From the NCBI GenBank assembly GCA_028533045.1, contig JAQQAP010000007.1:168604-232603 (forward strand): 64,000 bases of DNA, in the 5' to 3' direction. Both the position numbers and the translations under genes were made by a program. Shown in pieces: positions 7,671 to 17,720 of the stretch. Every line of letters begins with the position of its first letter. Position 1 is the first letter of the stretch. The notes beneath the pieces were generated by a model. That model worked only from the letters and a program-made list of their open reading frames with translations. It had not been told where the DNA came from and did no database searches. This DNA comes from Spirochaetales bacterium. GTDB taxonomy: Bacteria; Spirochaetota; Spirochaetia; DSM-2461.

Positions 7671-9458
7671 ATGATAGTAAATGTAACAATTGATTCTCAA
7701 ATAATCCCGTGTAATGATGATCAAACAATACTGACGGCGGCCCAATCTCACGGCATAAAAATTCCCACCCTCTGTTTTCATGAAGATCTGGGGATTGCCG
7801 GGAATTGCCGACTTTGCCTTGTGGAAATTGAGGGGGAAAAGCGCCTTCAACCCTCCTGTGCTCTAAAGGTTAAAGAGGGAATGATAATACACACCAACAC
7901 GGATAGGATTCGAAAAACCAGAAGACAGCTTCTTTCCCTGCTCCTTTCGGAACATAACGGCGACTGTTTACATTGCGACCGCAGCGGCCATTGCGAACTT
8001 CAAAGCCTTGCAACCCAGAACGGTTTGGAGGAAGAACTCTACCCTCCCCTAAAAAAAGACTACCGAGAGGATATTTCCTCCCCTTCTATCAAGAAAGACG
8101 ACAGCAAATGCATACGCTGCCAAAGATGTGTGCGCACCTGTCATATCATTCAGGACGTAAATGCTTTGGCTGTGACCCATAGGGGGGCAGACTTAAAAAT
8201 ATCTACCTTCCTGGATAAACCCCTTCATAATGTTATTTGTACCAACTGCGGACAGTGCGTTAACCGCTGTCCTACTGGCGCCTTAACGGAACAAAGCGCC
8301 GTGGAAGATGTCTGGCATGTTCTTTCCCGTCCCGAACTGCATGTGGTTGTTCAAACAGCCCCGGCCGTTAGGATCGCACTGGGTGAGCAACTGGGATATT
8401 CCCAGGGTGGACGGGTTACAGGGAAAATGGTTTCTGCCCTTAGAAGATTGGGGTTTGATAAAGTATTTGATACAAACTTTACTGCCGACATGACAATTAT
8501 GGAAGAAGGTACGGAACTGCTGAATAGGCTTAAATCAGCCTTTACCGATAATCATAACCTTATAGACGCTAAGCCTCTGCCTCAATTTTCTTCGTGTTCA
8601 CCGGGATGGATTAAATACCTAGAGCACCAGTACCCCGGCTTTCTCGGCCATCTCTCTACCTGTAAATCCCCCCAGCAGATGTTTGGAACTCTGGCAAAAA
8701 CCTACTATGCCGATCGTGCCGGGATAGACCCCTCTCTTATTCGGGTCGTTTCCATTATGCCCTGTACGGCAAAAAAATTCGAAGCCCAACGACCGGAAAT
8801 GTGCGACAGCGGTTATCGTGATGTAGATTTTGTTCTTACCACAAGGGAACTGGGGAAAATGCTGGACCAGGGGGGAATTGATTTTTCTACCCTGGAACAA
8901 AGCAGTTGTGACAGCCTGCTGGGAACCCATTCGGGAGCGGCCGTAATATTCGGAGCCACCGGGGGCGTCATGGAGGCAGCCCTGCGAACGGTCTATGAAA
9001 TTGTTACGGGTAGAGAAGTCCCCTATCCCCGCCTGGATATAACTCCTGTTCGTGGTATGGAAGGCGTCAAAGAAGCGGAAATCCTTATAGAGAATCCCCT
9101 CCCCGACTGGTCCTTTCTTGAAGGTATTACCCTAAAAGTGGCCGTATCCCACGGTCTCTCCCACGCACGAAAATTACTCGATAAGATTCAGAAGGGAGAA
9201 AAGGATTATCACTTTGTCGAATTCATGGCATGCCCGGGCGGATGCCTGGGAGGCGGCGGACAACCGATTCCCACAACACCGGAAATCCGCCTTAAACGAA
9301 TGGAGGGTATTTATGATGAGGACCGAAGCATGGCAATCCGAAAATCCCATGAAAATCCCGAAGTTCACAGGATCTATCAGGATTTTCTGGGTGAGCCCTG
9401 CAGTCCCATCTCCCATAAACTCCTCCATACCGAATATACCGCCCGGGAGCTCTATTGA
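7671..9458 (+). CDS. hydA: [FeFe] hydrogenase catalytic subunit (HndD/HydA type)
   Basis: The 595 aa catalytic subunit that makes or consumes H2. Domain order: N-terminal 2Fe-2S ferredoxin fold (Cys35, 46, 49, 63); a His-Cys3 4Fe-4S site (His95, Cys99, 102, 108); two 4Fe-4S motifs (Cys147-157 and Cys190-200); then the H-cluster domain with L1 SSCSPGW (near 308), L2 MPCTAKKFE (near 362) and L3 FMACPGGCLGGGGQP (near 518); then the small-subunit-like tail. The L1 motif has Ser where many enzymes have a second Cys (TSCCPGW); I recall the Ser form from NAD(P)-linked relatives, so I do not treat it as a defect. No maturase (hydE/F/G) gene is in the window. With hydC and hydB it forms a soluble NADH-linked hydrogenase. 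Confidence 0.95.
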   Translation: MIVNVTIDSQIIPCNDDQTILTAAQSHGIKIPTLCFHEDLGIAGNCRLCLVEIEGEKRLQPSCALKVKEGMIIHTNTDRIRKTRRQLLSLLLSEHNGDCLHCDRSGHCELQSLATQNGLEEELYPPLKKDYREDISSPSIKKDDSKCIRCQRCVRTCHIIQDVNALAVTHRGADLKISTFLDKPLHNVICTNCGQCVNRCPTGALTEQSAVEDVWHVLSRPELHVVVQTAPAVRIALGEQLGYSQGGRVTGKMVSALRRLGFDKVFDTNFTADMTIMEEGTELLNRLKSAFTDNHNLIDAKPLPQFSSCSPGWIKYLEHQYPGFLGHLSTCKSPQQMFGTLAKTYYADRAGIDPSLIRVVSIMPCTAKKFEAQRPEMCDSGYRDVDFVLTTRELGKMLDQGGIDFSTLEQSSCDSLLGTHSGAAVIFGATGGVMEAALRTVYEIVTGREVPYPRLDITPVRGMEGVKEAEILIENPLPDWSFLEGITLKVAVSHGLSHARKLLDKIQKGEKDYHFVEFMACPGGCLGGGGQPIPTTPEIRLKRMEGIYDEDRSMAIRKSHENPEVHRIYQDFLGEPCSPISHKLLHTEYTARELY

Positions 9459-12400
9459 TTATTCGATTGAATGAATTCCCAGGTTATCCCAGTAGTCCTG
9501 ATCGTAGACAATCCATTCCGAATCGTCTTCGCTTGTACCGGCAGAGCTCTCCCAATCTCCTTCGTTTCCGGAAGTCACAGTAGACTTTCTTACCAAGGTA
9601 TGCTCCTTGGTTCCTTCCTCTGTACCGGCAACAGTCCAGCCTGAACCGGGATCTTCCCCCAGAATACCAATCTGGTCTACCACAGTACCATCACCATCGA
9701 CCAGTTGAAGACAATCGTCACCGTTATACCAGGTCGCTCCGGTCAATGCCGTATCACCCTGCTCAAGGATAGTGTCGTCTGCAGAAGAGTTGGCAACAAT
9801 GTACATTTCCCCGGGTGCCAATTCTGTTACAGAAGTCGCATCGCCCAGACTGTAGGTACCGGACGCATCGGTGTAGCCGTTGTTATAGCGGTAGATCGTG
9901 TAATCGGCCAGGGATACCGTTTCCGATGAACCGTTATAAATTTCCAGATACTTGTTGTTGGAAGACCCTTCGCTGTACTCGGAGAAGAAGAGAGAACCTA
10001 CAGAAGACGTCTCGTCTTTTTCGCCACAGGTGAGTACGGCATTAACCGGATCATGGTCGGTACAGCGGCTATCCGAATCGAATTCAGAATATCGATGGAC
10101 AATATCTACCTGGGCGCCTTCCAGCATGGCAGAAGAAACATAGATGTGATCCAGCTGCTGGCTATTACCATTATAGATGTAGCTATACTGCTCATTCTCT
10201 TCCAGAAGAGATGTCGTCAGACTTGTCAGCCCTGCCTCTTCCAGAATTTCCATAGAAGAAGAGAACTGAAAATCATTCATATCGCCGGCCACAATGATAT
10301 TGGCTTCGCTGTCGACAGCGAGTATTTCCGTAACCATTTCGCTTACGGCCTGGGCCTGAACTTCCCTTTCATCCTCACTGGAGAACTGGGGAGGCTGAAT
10401 TTCTCCAAAGAGATAGTTGTCACCGCTCTTGGAGCAAAAGTGATTGTTAATAACAAAGATCGTTTCTCCTCCAAAGCTAAACTGAACGAGAACAGACTTT
10501 CGGCTATCCGCAAAAGAATCAACACTAAATCGGCCCGGATTAAGGGTCAAGCTGACTTCTTCCTCTTCCACCACGACTTCCGTTTCATCCGTTGCCCCGG
10601 CGTCTCCTACTGCGGTAAAATCCACCGTAGCACTGTTGTACAAAAATCCTACTCGGATATTGGCTCCAGTCCACCCACCATCGGAATTATCTTCCGGTTC
10701 AACGTCAATATATTCATAGGAAGGTCCATTAAGAGCTTCAACCGCAGCAATTAACATAGCGGCATTGTTTTCTGCCGTTACCGTACCGTCATCGTCGGAA
10801 TAGCTGTCATCGGTCATTTCCTGAAGACAAATTATATCGGGGCTGTTCAGTCCGCTTACAATAGTTTCGGCAATATCTTCCACCTTGGCTTCGATTTCAT
10901 CGTCGCTCATATCTTCATCGTCCCGGGGAAAGTTCTCAATATTGAAGGTAGCGAAGTTTAGTTCATCCTCTTGAGCGGATAAGCCGGAGGTTTCCCTAGC
11001 CACCGTATTTGACTCAATATCCGGTAGAGATGTGGGTAAAACAAGGAATTTCCCGTAGCTGTAACCAATTACCCCCTGAACGGATTCGGCAAAGGAATCT
11101 CCCAGATTAGCCTCCATGGAGTCGAGGCCCAGTGTGTAAGCATCCGTATCAATATGGATTCTCTGGGGGTTAAAATAATCTTCATAAATGACCAGCCCGC
11201 CCCGTCCTGTCATATTATCATAACTGACGCCTTCGGGGATAACGGGGATTTCACCGTACTTGGTTCCGCCGATGGCTACGGGATTATCAATTTCCACCAG
11301 CATGGATTCTCTGGCTTCGTACCAGTCAATGGCATCCTCTTCCGGGTCGAATTCCCCGTCATAAACCGTACCTTCTCCGTCACCGTCGGGGTCACCGTCA
11401 TTACAGATATACTCGCTGGGAGGCAGGATTCCCTCGCTGCCAATCAGGACCGCATCGGGAAGGGTGTAACTGGAAGTTAAAAGGGTTACGGTAACATCGG
11501 AGAGTTCGGTCAACTTCAAGCTATCGGTATATCCATATTCCTGAACTTCCCCGCTTACGGAAACCAGATTACCGATTTCGTAGGAGTGGTATTTATCGTA
11601 AACATAAATGCCTTCACTGGTATCGTCATCATCGTCGGCATAGAGGCTTTGCATCCAGAATCCGTAGCTTTCTGTAGCCGTGATAACTCCCAATACCTTT
11701 TCTACCGTTTCATCTTCATAGGGGCTCACATGTCCGGCCCCCTGAATCTCGGGGATATCCATGTACAGTTCCACCTCTTCGGAGATGGTTACGCTTTGAT
11801 TCGTAGATCCGGCCCGGCTGCCATCGTAGCTAAAAGCCGCTACATCGATTCGATAGGAGCCGTCATCGTCGGTGGCGAAAACATAACTGTCGCCGGTAGA
11901 AGCCGAAACACCGTCTACATACCAGACATAGACCACTCCATCCAGCTCTTCATCAAGGGAAGCACTAAGGATAATCGGCTCTCCCACTCCCGCCACATCT
12001 GTGTCATAGCTAATGAAAGGATTAAGAGGATCATCAAGATCGGCATCAATGTTTACATCTATTGTTCCGCCGTCCACTTTAAGGTCGGTAAAATCAAAGG
12101 AAGCGCTTGTCGTTTCATCACTTATGATTCTAACAATTTCCATGACACCGGTACAAAGATAGTCATCGTCATAGAGACAGAAAGAGAGGGAGTAGTAGCC
12201 GTTCTCCAGGCTGCTGCAAAAAGTTGCGATTCCGCTTTCTTCATCAATTGTCACGTCCAGTACGGTTTCTGTTCCTTCGCTGTCTGTAAGAAGGGCGGAT
12301 AGAACGGGAGTTTCCACGTCTTCCCCGTTCCAGTCGGCCTCAAGGGAAAGAACCCCTTCTCCGGCAATTTCACTAATAACAAGGGTTACTTCTGTGGTTT

Positions 12401-12743
12401 CGCCGCTATGGACTTCACAGCTTTCTGAAGCCTCTCCGATAAGATCCCCTTCACTGTTGTAAGCATTAGCGGAAATGGTCCAGGTGCCGTATCTTAAATC
12501 TTCAAAGGACGCCTCGCTTTCCGATTCGTCCAGTTCGCTTTCCAGATACTCCCCGTTAGGACCTTCAAGAATAAGAATGTAAGAGTCTGGCACCATCGAG
12601 ATCTCCGGTTCCAGAGTCTTACTTACTTCTTCACTCAATGAAAGGGAAATAGACCCGCTCTCACTGGCATCCGATTCGGATACTCCCTCGCAAGAGGCAA
12701 ACATTAATACTGCCATAAGTAGCATACCCAAGTACTTTTTCAT
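9459..12743 (-). CDS. Large secreted lipoprotein nuclease (ExeM-like) with lamin-tail domain
   Basis: A 1094 aa lipoprotein. The start was set at the ATG at 12743 because GGAGGA lies 4 bases upstream; a TTG four codons earlier overlaps that site. The signal peptide ends in a lipobox (MFASC). Order: an Asp/Glu/Ser-rich region with several beta-sandwich-like repeats (to about 330), an OB-fold-like segment (about 330-570), an endonuclease/exonuclease/phosphatase domain (about 620-920, with FATFNIENF, CLQEM, NNHF, AGDMND, LDHIYV and DHDP), then a C-terminal lamin-tail domain (LFFSEYSEGSSNNKYLEIYN). The catalytic residues appear intact. It probably degrades extracellular DNA for nutrients. It is a single gene with a palindrome just upstream. 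Confidence 0.88.
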   Translation of the reverse strand: MKKYLGMLLMAVLMFASCEGVSESDASESGSISLSLSEEVSKTLEPEISMVPDSYILILEGPNGEYLESELDESESEASFEDLRYGTWTISANAYNSEGDLIGEASESCEVHSGETTEVTLVISEIAGEGVLSLEADWNGEDVETPVLSALLTDSEGTETVLDVTIDEESGIATFCSSLENGYYSLSFCLYDDDYLCTGVMEIVRIISDETTSASFDFTDLKVDGGTIDVNIDADLDDPLNPFISYDTDVAGVGEPIILSASLDEELDGVVYVWYVDGVSASTGDSYVFATDDDGSYRIDVAAFSYDGSRAGSTNQSVTISEEVELYMDIPEIQGAGHVSPYEDETVEKVLGVITATESYGFWMQSLYADDDDDTSEGIYVYDKYHSYEIGNLVSVSGEVQEYGYTDSLKLTELSDVTVTLLTSSYTLPDAVLIGSEGILPPSEYICNDGDPDGDGEGTVYDGEFDPEEDAIDWYEARESMLVEIDNPVAIGGTKYGEIPVIPEGVSYDNMTGRGGLVIYEDYFNPQRIHIDTDAYTLGLDSMEANLGDSFAESVQGVIGYSYGKFLVLPTSLPDIESNTVARETSGLSAQEDELNFATFNIENFPRDDEDMSDDEIEAKVEDIAETIVSGLNSPDIICLQEMTDDSYSDDDGTVTAENNAAMLIAAVEALNGPSYEYIDVEPEDNSDGGWTGANIRVGFLYNSATVDFTAVGDAGATDETEVVVEEEEVSLTLNPGRFSVDSFADSRKSVLVQFSFGGETIFVINNHFCSKSGDNYLFGEIQPPQFSSEDEREVQAQAVSEMVTEILAVDSEANIIVAGDMNDFQFSSSMEILEEAGLTSLTTSLLEENEQYSYIYNGNSQQLDHIYVSSAMLEGAQVDIVHRYSEFDSDSRCTDHDPVNAVLTCGEKDETSSVGSLFFSEYSEGSSNNKYLEIYNGSSETVSLADYTIYRYNNGYTDASGTYSLGDATSVTELAPGEMYIVANSSADDTILEQGDTALTGATWYNGDDCLQLVDGDGTVVDQIGILGEDPGSGWTVAGTEEGTKEHTLVRKSTVTSGNEGDWESSAGTSEDDSEWIVYDQDYWDNLGIHSIE

Positions 12744-12763
12744 CTGTTCCTCCAATTTTTTAA

Positions 12764-12775
12764 GGACAATTGTCC
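12764..12775. promoter_or_regulatory. Palindrome upstream of the nuclease lipoprotein gene
   Basis: GGACAATTGTCC is a perfect 12-bp palindrome located 20-32 bases before the start codon, just upstream of the ribosome site. It is a plausible repressor site; no regulator can be assigned. Confidence 0.35.
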
Positions 12776-12854
12776 CATAAAAAAGAATAGCATTGGGTCG
12801 TTAACTAATCTAGGAGGATCTGTTTAATTTGTGTCAGTTTTGTGACCTCATCTT

Positions 12855-13994
12855 TCACGAAGCTAAACGGCGCTTAAGAAACCAGCAGGGTATTAATCCG
12901 CCCAGAGGAATTAAACCGTAAATAAAGTAGAGCATTCTAAAGCCGCTTTGTTCTACAATGTAGCCGCCCATGGTACTGCCTAAAAATCCCCCCATTCCCA
13001 TACCCAGAGAAATATAAATGGCCATGGCTATACCCCGGTTGGCCGGTTTGGTTTTTTCCTGAATAAAAGCAATTATAACCGCATGCATAAGACCGAATGA
13101 GAGGCAATGAAGGACCTGCCCGGCCAGAACCAGACCAAAGTTGGGAGCAAAGGCGTTTAGCATCATTCGGGCCGTTGTTCCCAATAAGGCTATGGTAAAG
13201 AGACGGGGATAACCGTAACGGGGGATAAACCGAATGGCATATATGATTACAGGAATTTCCGCAAAGGCGGAAAGGGCGCTCACCGCTCCTATTTGCTGGA
13301 TATTCCATGTTTCCTGAATGAAAAGAAAGAAAAACGAGTAGTAGGCGGACATGGAAAGGCGATTAAAGAAAACCGTGGCGATTCCCAGCCAGAAAATCAG
13401 GGAGAGAGATCCTTCCCTTTTACTGTGGGCTTCCGGAGTATATTCAGCCTTGGGCAAAAAGAACAGTGTAGAAATATGGAAAAGCACCATGGTTACAAAC
13501 CAGAACAAAATGGACTGGGGAGACGTGGCGTCAATTAACTTAAAAACAGATAAAAAGAAGGCCACCCCCACATAACTCAGACTTCCCACAACCCTTACCT
13601 TTCCGTAATTCTTCTGAAAATCGGGCAGGCCATGGGAGGCTAAGGTTTCGGTAAGGGGAATCCCGTTTTTGAAAAAGAACCCCAGGAAAAAAATGGAACC
13701 CAGGGACAAGATAAAAGGGAGGTCCAATAGAAGAGACGAATGAAAAATAATGGCCAGTATTTCACAGGTAAAAAGTAGGATTTTAAATTTGCCCGTCCTG
13801 TCTCCTGCGGCGCCAATTATCATAGGGCCGAAAATCCCGGCTATCTCAAAACTCCCCAGCATTAAACCGATTTGGGAAGGAGAAAAATCCAGCCCACGCA
13901 AAAAAAGCTGTAGAAAGGGAGAAATTACGGCGAAGGATCCAAAAAGCCCCAGATAGATAAAGCCAAATAGAGCCACTTTTCTGTTGTCATTCAT
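12855..13994 (-). CDS. MFS permease (MFS_1-like / LacY-nucleoside symporter-like)
   Basis: A 379 aa integral inner-membrane protein with 12 predicted hydrophobic segments. The inter-helix loop GAAGDRTGKFK after TM2 is the MFS signature loop, and the N-terminal pattern (GFIYLGLFGSFAVISPFLQ) resembles the MFS_1-like/NupG-LacY subgroup of sugar or nucleoside proton symporters. No substrate-specific residues can be read with confidence. It is monocistronic, transcribed leftward, and divergent from the gene at 14069. Confidence 0.82.
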   Translation of the reverse strand: MNDNRKVALFGFIYLGLFGSFAVISPFLQLFLRGLDFSPSQIGLMLGSFEIAGIFGPMIIGAAGDRTGKFKILLFTCEILAIIFHSSLLLDLPFILSLGSIFFLGFFFKNGIPLTETLASHGLPDFQKNYGKVRVVGSLSYVGVAFFLSVFKLIDATSPQSILFWFVTMVLFHISTLFFLPKAEYTPEAHSKREGSLSLIFWLGIATVFFNRLSMSAYYSFFFLFIQETWNIQQIGAVSALSAFAEIPVIIYAIRFIPRYGYPRLFTIALLGTTARMMLNAFAPNFGLVLAGQVLHCLSFGLMHAVIIAFIQEKTKPANRGIAMAIYISLGMGMGGFLGSTMGGYIVEQSGFRMLYFIYGLIPLGGLIPCWFLKRRLAS

Positions 13995-14068
13995 AACATC
14001 ATACTATAAGGGAGGGAGAGAAAAAATGCTTCACTTTCGGCTGATAATTTATTAATTTATCTAAGGTT

Positions 14069-14731
14069 ATGACAAAATACGGCAAGAGAGAAGACTATTT
14101 TTACGACGGAACCCATTATATTAGCAAAGGGGCTTTTTATAAAAACCGGTCTTTTCTCATCTACCCAACTTGGGAAGAAATTAATCGAAACATCCTAATT
14201 CCCGGTGATAGGTGGCATCCTTTTTGTCCCGCTTCTCAGGCCCCGGAAGATCTTACCCTTATTTGGGAAAACGATCTCATTGCAAAAAAAACGATAACCT
14301 ACCCCGAATCAGCTTTGGATCAGTATCATGTACTGCTGGCTAAGGAACTGTATAACCGGATCTCTTCAAAAACTACCGTTATGGATTTAAAATCTTTCTA
14401 TAGAAAAAATGATTTCCAGGTTGGTGAAGCTCTCTGTATCACCGTATTGGACTACACTATGGGAATCTATCGGATTGAGGCCGCCCCCAAACAGGAATAT
14501 GGGGACAATGAAGCTGACTTATGGCTTAGCCGGATGGAATCTGCCATGGGTCGTGTTATATCTCTCTATGGGGATAGACTGATTCTTCCTCTCCAGTTTG
14601 ACTGGGCCTATTTTATGGGCGGGCAGAAACTCATGAGCAGACCGGCAGCCAATATTAGACATTTTTTACAAAGAACCACCCGTTTTTCCCTCACCCAGGA
14701 TGAGGGTATCTACTTTCTCACGAAAAAATGA
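14069..14731 (+). CDS. Conserved-looking hypothetical protein
   Basis: A 220 aa soluble protein with no signal peptide or membrane segment and no family I recognise. It is rich in aromatic residues (Trp/Tyr), with blocks such as [21 protein letters not shown] (in part) and [17 protein letters not shown] that look conserved. It is followed 12 bases later by the threonine aldolase gene on the same strand, so co-transcription is likely. The ribosome site is weak. The function is unknown. Confidence 0.7.
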   Translation: MTKYGKREDYFYDGTHYISKGAFYKNRSFLIYPTWEEINRNILIPGDRWHPFCPASQAPEDLTLIWENDLIAKKTITYPESALDQYHVLLAKELYNRISSKTTVMDLKSFYRKNDFQVGEALCITVLDYTMGIYRIEAAPKQEYGDNEADLWLSRMESAMGRVISLYGDRLILPLQFDWAYFMGGQKLMSRPAANIRHFLQRTTRFSLTQDEGIYFLTKK

Positions 14732-14743
14732 TACTCTTTCCTT

Positions 14744-15805
14744 ATGGAAAGACTGATAGATTTACGTTCCGACACAATAACGAAACCTTCCCGAGAGATG
14801 CGGGAAGCCATGATCAATACTCCCGTGGGTGATGATGTCCTGGGAGAAGATCCCACTATCAATAAACTGGAAGCTCTTGCCGCAGAAATAACCGGTAAAG
14901 AAGCCGCCCTCTTTGTACCCAGCGGCACTTTCGCCAATCAGCTTGCCATACTCACCCACATAGGTCCTGGAGGCGAAGTTTATCTGGATGATAATTCCCA
15001 CGTTATCCAGCACGAATGCGGAGCAGCCTCCCTCTTAAGCGGTGCGTTCTTACGAACCATTACGCCCCAATCAAACTGTCTGACCTGGGAGGAAATTGAG
15101 CCAAAAATCCGCAAGGTGACAGATATTCATTTTCCCGTTCCTTCACTTATTGAGATAGAAAATCCCCTTTCCAACGGTTCGATTATCCCCCTCGCTGAGA
15201 TGGAGAAAATTAAAGCCGGGGCGGCTAAATATAATATCCCCGTTCACTTGGACGGAGCGCGAATTTTTAATGCCGCCCTGGCCTTGAATACGACAGTAAA
15301 GAAGATGGCATCCTATACAGACAGCCTTATGTTTTGTCTTTCCAAAGGTCTCACGGCTCCCGTAGGATCCCTTCTTTGCGGAACTAAGGATTTTATTAGA
15401 AAGGCTCGCAGAAACAGAAAGCTCATGGGAGGCGGAATGAGACAGGCGGGAATTCTGGGTGCTGCGGGAATTTTTGCCCTAGAAAATATGGTTGATCGAT
15501 TGGAAGAGGACCATAATAACGCCCGGATCTTGGGAGAAGCCCTGAATGGCTATGACGGTTTTCATGTCGCCCTGGATCAAATCAGTATAAATATGGTTTT
15601 TATGCAGATTGATAATTTGGATGACAGAGAAAAGGAGTTGGCCTTCCTGGAGATTCTTAAGTCCTACAAAATCCTAACCTATCCGCCGGAAGAAGGCTGG
15701 TTCCGATTTGTTACCAATAACGAAGTAAGCAATGAGGACATTAACTATTTTCTAAAAAGTCTGCCCCTCATACATGAAGATTATAAAAGGCTGATAGAAA
15801 GTTAA
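14744..15805 (+). CDS. ltaE: Low-specificity L-threonine aldolase
   Basis: A 353 aa fold-type I PLP enzyme that cleaves threonine/allo-threonine to glycine and acetaldehyde. Key motifs are the N-terminal [21 protein letters not shown], the cofactor Asp/Arg in [10 protein letters not shown] (near residue 168) and the Schiff-base lysine in [12 protein letters not shown] (near 205). The length matches the family. A beta-eliminating lyase of the same superfamily is the only alternative. It lies 12 bases after the hypothetical gene. Confidence 0.9.
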   Translation: MERLIDLRSDTITKPSREMREAMINTPVGDDVLGEDPTINKLEALAAEITGKEAALFVPSGTFANQLAILTHIGPGGEVYLDDNSHVIQHECGAASLLSGAFLRTITPQSNCLTWEEIEPKIRKVTDIHFPVPSLIEIENPLSNGSIIPLAEMEKIKAGAAKYNIPVHLDGARIFNAALALNTTVKKMASYTDSLMFCLSKGLTAPVGSLLCGTKDFIRKARRNRKLMGGGMRQAGILGAAGIFALENMVDRLEEDHNNARILGEALNGYDGFHVALDQISINMVFMQIDNLDDREKELAFLEILKSYKILTYPPEEGWFRFVTNNEVSNEDINYFLKSLPLIHEDYKRLIES

Positions 15806-15858
15806 ATTTCTCTTGCTTACTGACAAAAGCCTAACAAATTGACTATAATTTACTAACA

Positions 15859-16923
15859 ATGAAGAAAAAGGTACTAATTAATCCTTCACTGGAACACACC
15901 TACAAAAACGCCCACCCCCTTAACCTAAACGATGACGAAAATATCGCTATATTTAGCGATTTTCATATGGGGAACGGCAAGGGAAACGATGACTTTCTTA
16001 AGAACGGAGAGATGGTAGAAACGATTCTTCGCCAGTATTACCTCAAGAAAGATTGGCATCTGATTCTTAACGGGGATATTGAAGAACTTCAAAAATTCAC
16101 CCTCCATAAAATCCGTGAGCGATGGAAGTCCATGTATGATTGCTTTAAAGATTTTTTCGACAAAAACCGACTTATCAAGATTTGTGGAAACCACGATGGA
16201 AAGCTTCTTCTTGAATTAAGTCAGCACCAAATATTCCCCCTTTATCACGCTCTTAATTTAAAATGGAATAATCAGGAATTCTTCATTTACCACGGTCATC
16301 AGTCTTCGGCCTTCTATAATCAGTTTAACCGCATTATTGAATTTGGTCTTCATTACATAGCAAAACCGTTGGGAATCAAAAATTATGCGGACCGGGACAA
16401 TAAGTGGAAAAAACACAAGCTCGAAAAGCAGTCTTATCAGTTTTCTGAGTATAAAAAAATTGTCTCCCTTATCGGCCATACCCACAGGCCTCTCTTTGAG
16501 TCTCAGTCTCGTAAAGAAGTGGTTAAATACAATATTGAGTATCTTCTTAGAACTTACCGGGAAGCTTCGGAAGACAAGCACCCAAAAATAAAGAAAAAAA
16601 TTCGCAAACTAAAGAACGAACTGGACGAATTAACCAAAGATGATAAATACGGAGAACCGTCCAAATCGGTATATTCCGGAGAAATTGCCGTACCCTGTTT
16701 GTTTAATTCGGGATGTGCCATAGGAAAAAGAGGAATAACCTGCCTGGAACTTAGCCGGGGAAAGATTGCCCTCACCTACTGGTTTGATAGAAATATCCCC
16801 CAAAAACGTTCAAAAATTCTAAAAAAATCGGTCCCCCTCGAGGGAACCGACTATAATAGGGCTGTCTTAAAGGAAGATGAAATATCCTATATATCCGACT
16901 GCCTTGAACTGTTTCTTAACTGA
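15859..16923 (+). CDS. Calcineurin-type metallophosphoesterase
   Basis: A 354 aa cytoplasmic protein with the complete metallophosphoesterase metal-ligand set: FSDFHMGN (D-x-H), LNGDIEEL (G-D), CGNHDGK (GNHD), YHGHQSS and GHTHRP. A Lys/Glu-rich insert lies near residues 220-260. The fold is clear; the substrate (phosphodiester, nucleotide or lipid intermediate) is not. It overlaps nothing and stands alone, convergent with the SDR gene, from which it is separated by two bases. Confidence 0.85.
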   Translation: MKKKVLINPSLEHTYKNAHPLNLNDDENIAIFSDFHMGNGKGNDDFLKNGEMVETILRQYYLKKDWHLILNGDIEELQKFTLHKIRERWKSMYDCFKDFFDKNRLIKICGNHDGKLLLELSQHQIFPLYHALNLKWNNQEFFIYHGHQSSAFYNQFNRIIEFGLHYIAKPLGIKNYADRDNKWKKHKLEKQSYQFSEYKKIVSLIGHTHRPLFESQSRKEVVKYNIEYLLRTYREASEDKHPKIKKKIRKLKNELDELTKDDKYGEPSKSVYSGEIAVPCLFNSGCAIGKRGITCLELSRGKIALTYWFDRNIPQKRSKILKKSVPLEGTDYNRAVLKEDEISYISDCLELFLN

Positions 16924-16925
16924 TT

Positions 16926-17720
16926 TTACTTTACTTCGGCCTTACGCATGATTTTGGCTAAGCGACCGGGAAAATATTTGCTTAAAAACAGGGCTATATA
17001 GGTCTTTGCCACCATACCCATGTAGATTTCCCTTTTTTCCTTTTTAATGCAGTGGAGGATCTTTATAGCCGCCTGCTCGGGGGATATCCCTCTCGCCTGG
17101 TTAGGATCCATAATATTTCTGCGATTTCCCTCTCCATCCAGAGAATTTAAAGATATAGAGGTTTTAACAAACCCCGGGACGATAAGAGAGACTCTGATAT
17201 TGTGCTCATAAACTTCTGCTCTAAGAGCATCGGAAAACCCCTGGAGAGCCATTTTGGAGGCAGCATAACTACTGCGGAGGGGTGTGGCAAATTTTCCGGC
17301 AATACTGCTGACAAAGAGACAATAACCGGATTTTTGCCGAATCATATGGGGGATAACCAGAGATGTTAACCCGGCGGGGCCCATAAAGTTGGTATTCATT
17401 ACTTTTTCAATAATCTTAATTCCCGACTCAGCCACCGTTGCGCGCTGGCTAACCCCCGCATTATTTACAAGGATATCAATTCGACCCCATTTCTCTAGAA
17501 TAGTATCTATGGCTTTTTGAAAGGAATCCTTATCTGTCATATCCAGAGGAAGAATAAGACAATTTTCGCGACTTATTTGATTGGCTATGGTTTGAAGTTT
17601 TTCCTTATTTCTGGCAGAAATAACGACTTTAGCCCCTTCCCGAGCTGCTTGATGAGCCAGAGCTTCTCCGATTCCCGAAGAAGCCCCGGTAATCCAAATT
17701 ACTTTATTTTCTATTATCAT
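16926..17720 (-). CDS. Short-chain dehydrogenase/reductase
   Basis: A 264 aa classical SDR. It has the NAD(P)-binding TGASSGIGEA at the N-terminus, the structural NNAG motif near 90, and the catalytic Ser/Tyr/Lys triad in FVSSIAG and YAASK. The C-terminal segment (about 220-255) is hydrophobic/basic, like the DHRS7-type and acyl-chain-acting members. Its start is directly coupled to the upstream GntR regulator (they share a base at 17720), which suggests that regulator controls it. The substrate is unknown. Confidence 0.88.
   Translation of the reverse strand: MIIENKVIWITGASSGIGEALAHQAAREGAKVVISARNKEKLQTIANQISRENCLILPLDMTDKDSFQKAIDTILEKWGRIDILVNNAGVSQRATVAESGIKIIEKVMNTNFMGPAGLTSLVIPHMIRQKSGYCLFVSSIAGKFATPLRSSYAASKMALQGFSDALRAEVYEHNIRVSLIVPGFVKTSISLNSLDGEGNRRNIMDPNQARGISPEQAAIKILHCIKKEKREIYMGMVAKTYIALFLSKYFPGRLAKIMRKAEVK

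Noticed and set aside
7671..9458. HydA as a defective hydrogenase because L1 reads SSCSPGW
   Set aside because: The other motifs and all FeS ligands are intact, and I recall the Cys-to-Ser form from NAD(P)-linked family members.
10053..12302. Long plus-strand open frames opposite the nuclease lipoprotein gene
   Set aside because: They are shadows caused by the Asp/Glu/Ser-rich codon pattern of the real gene.
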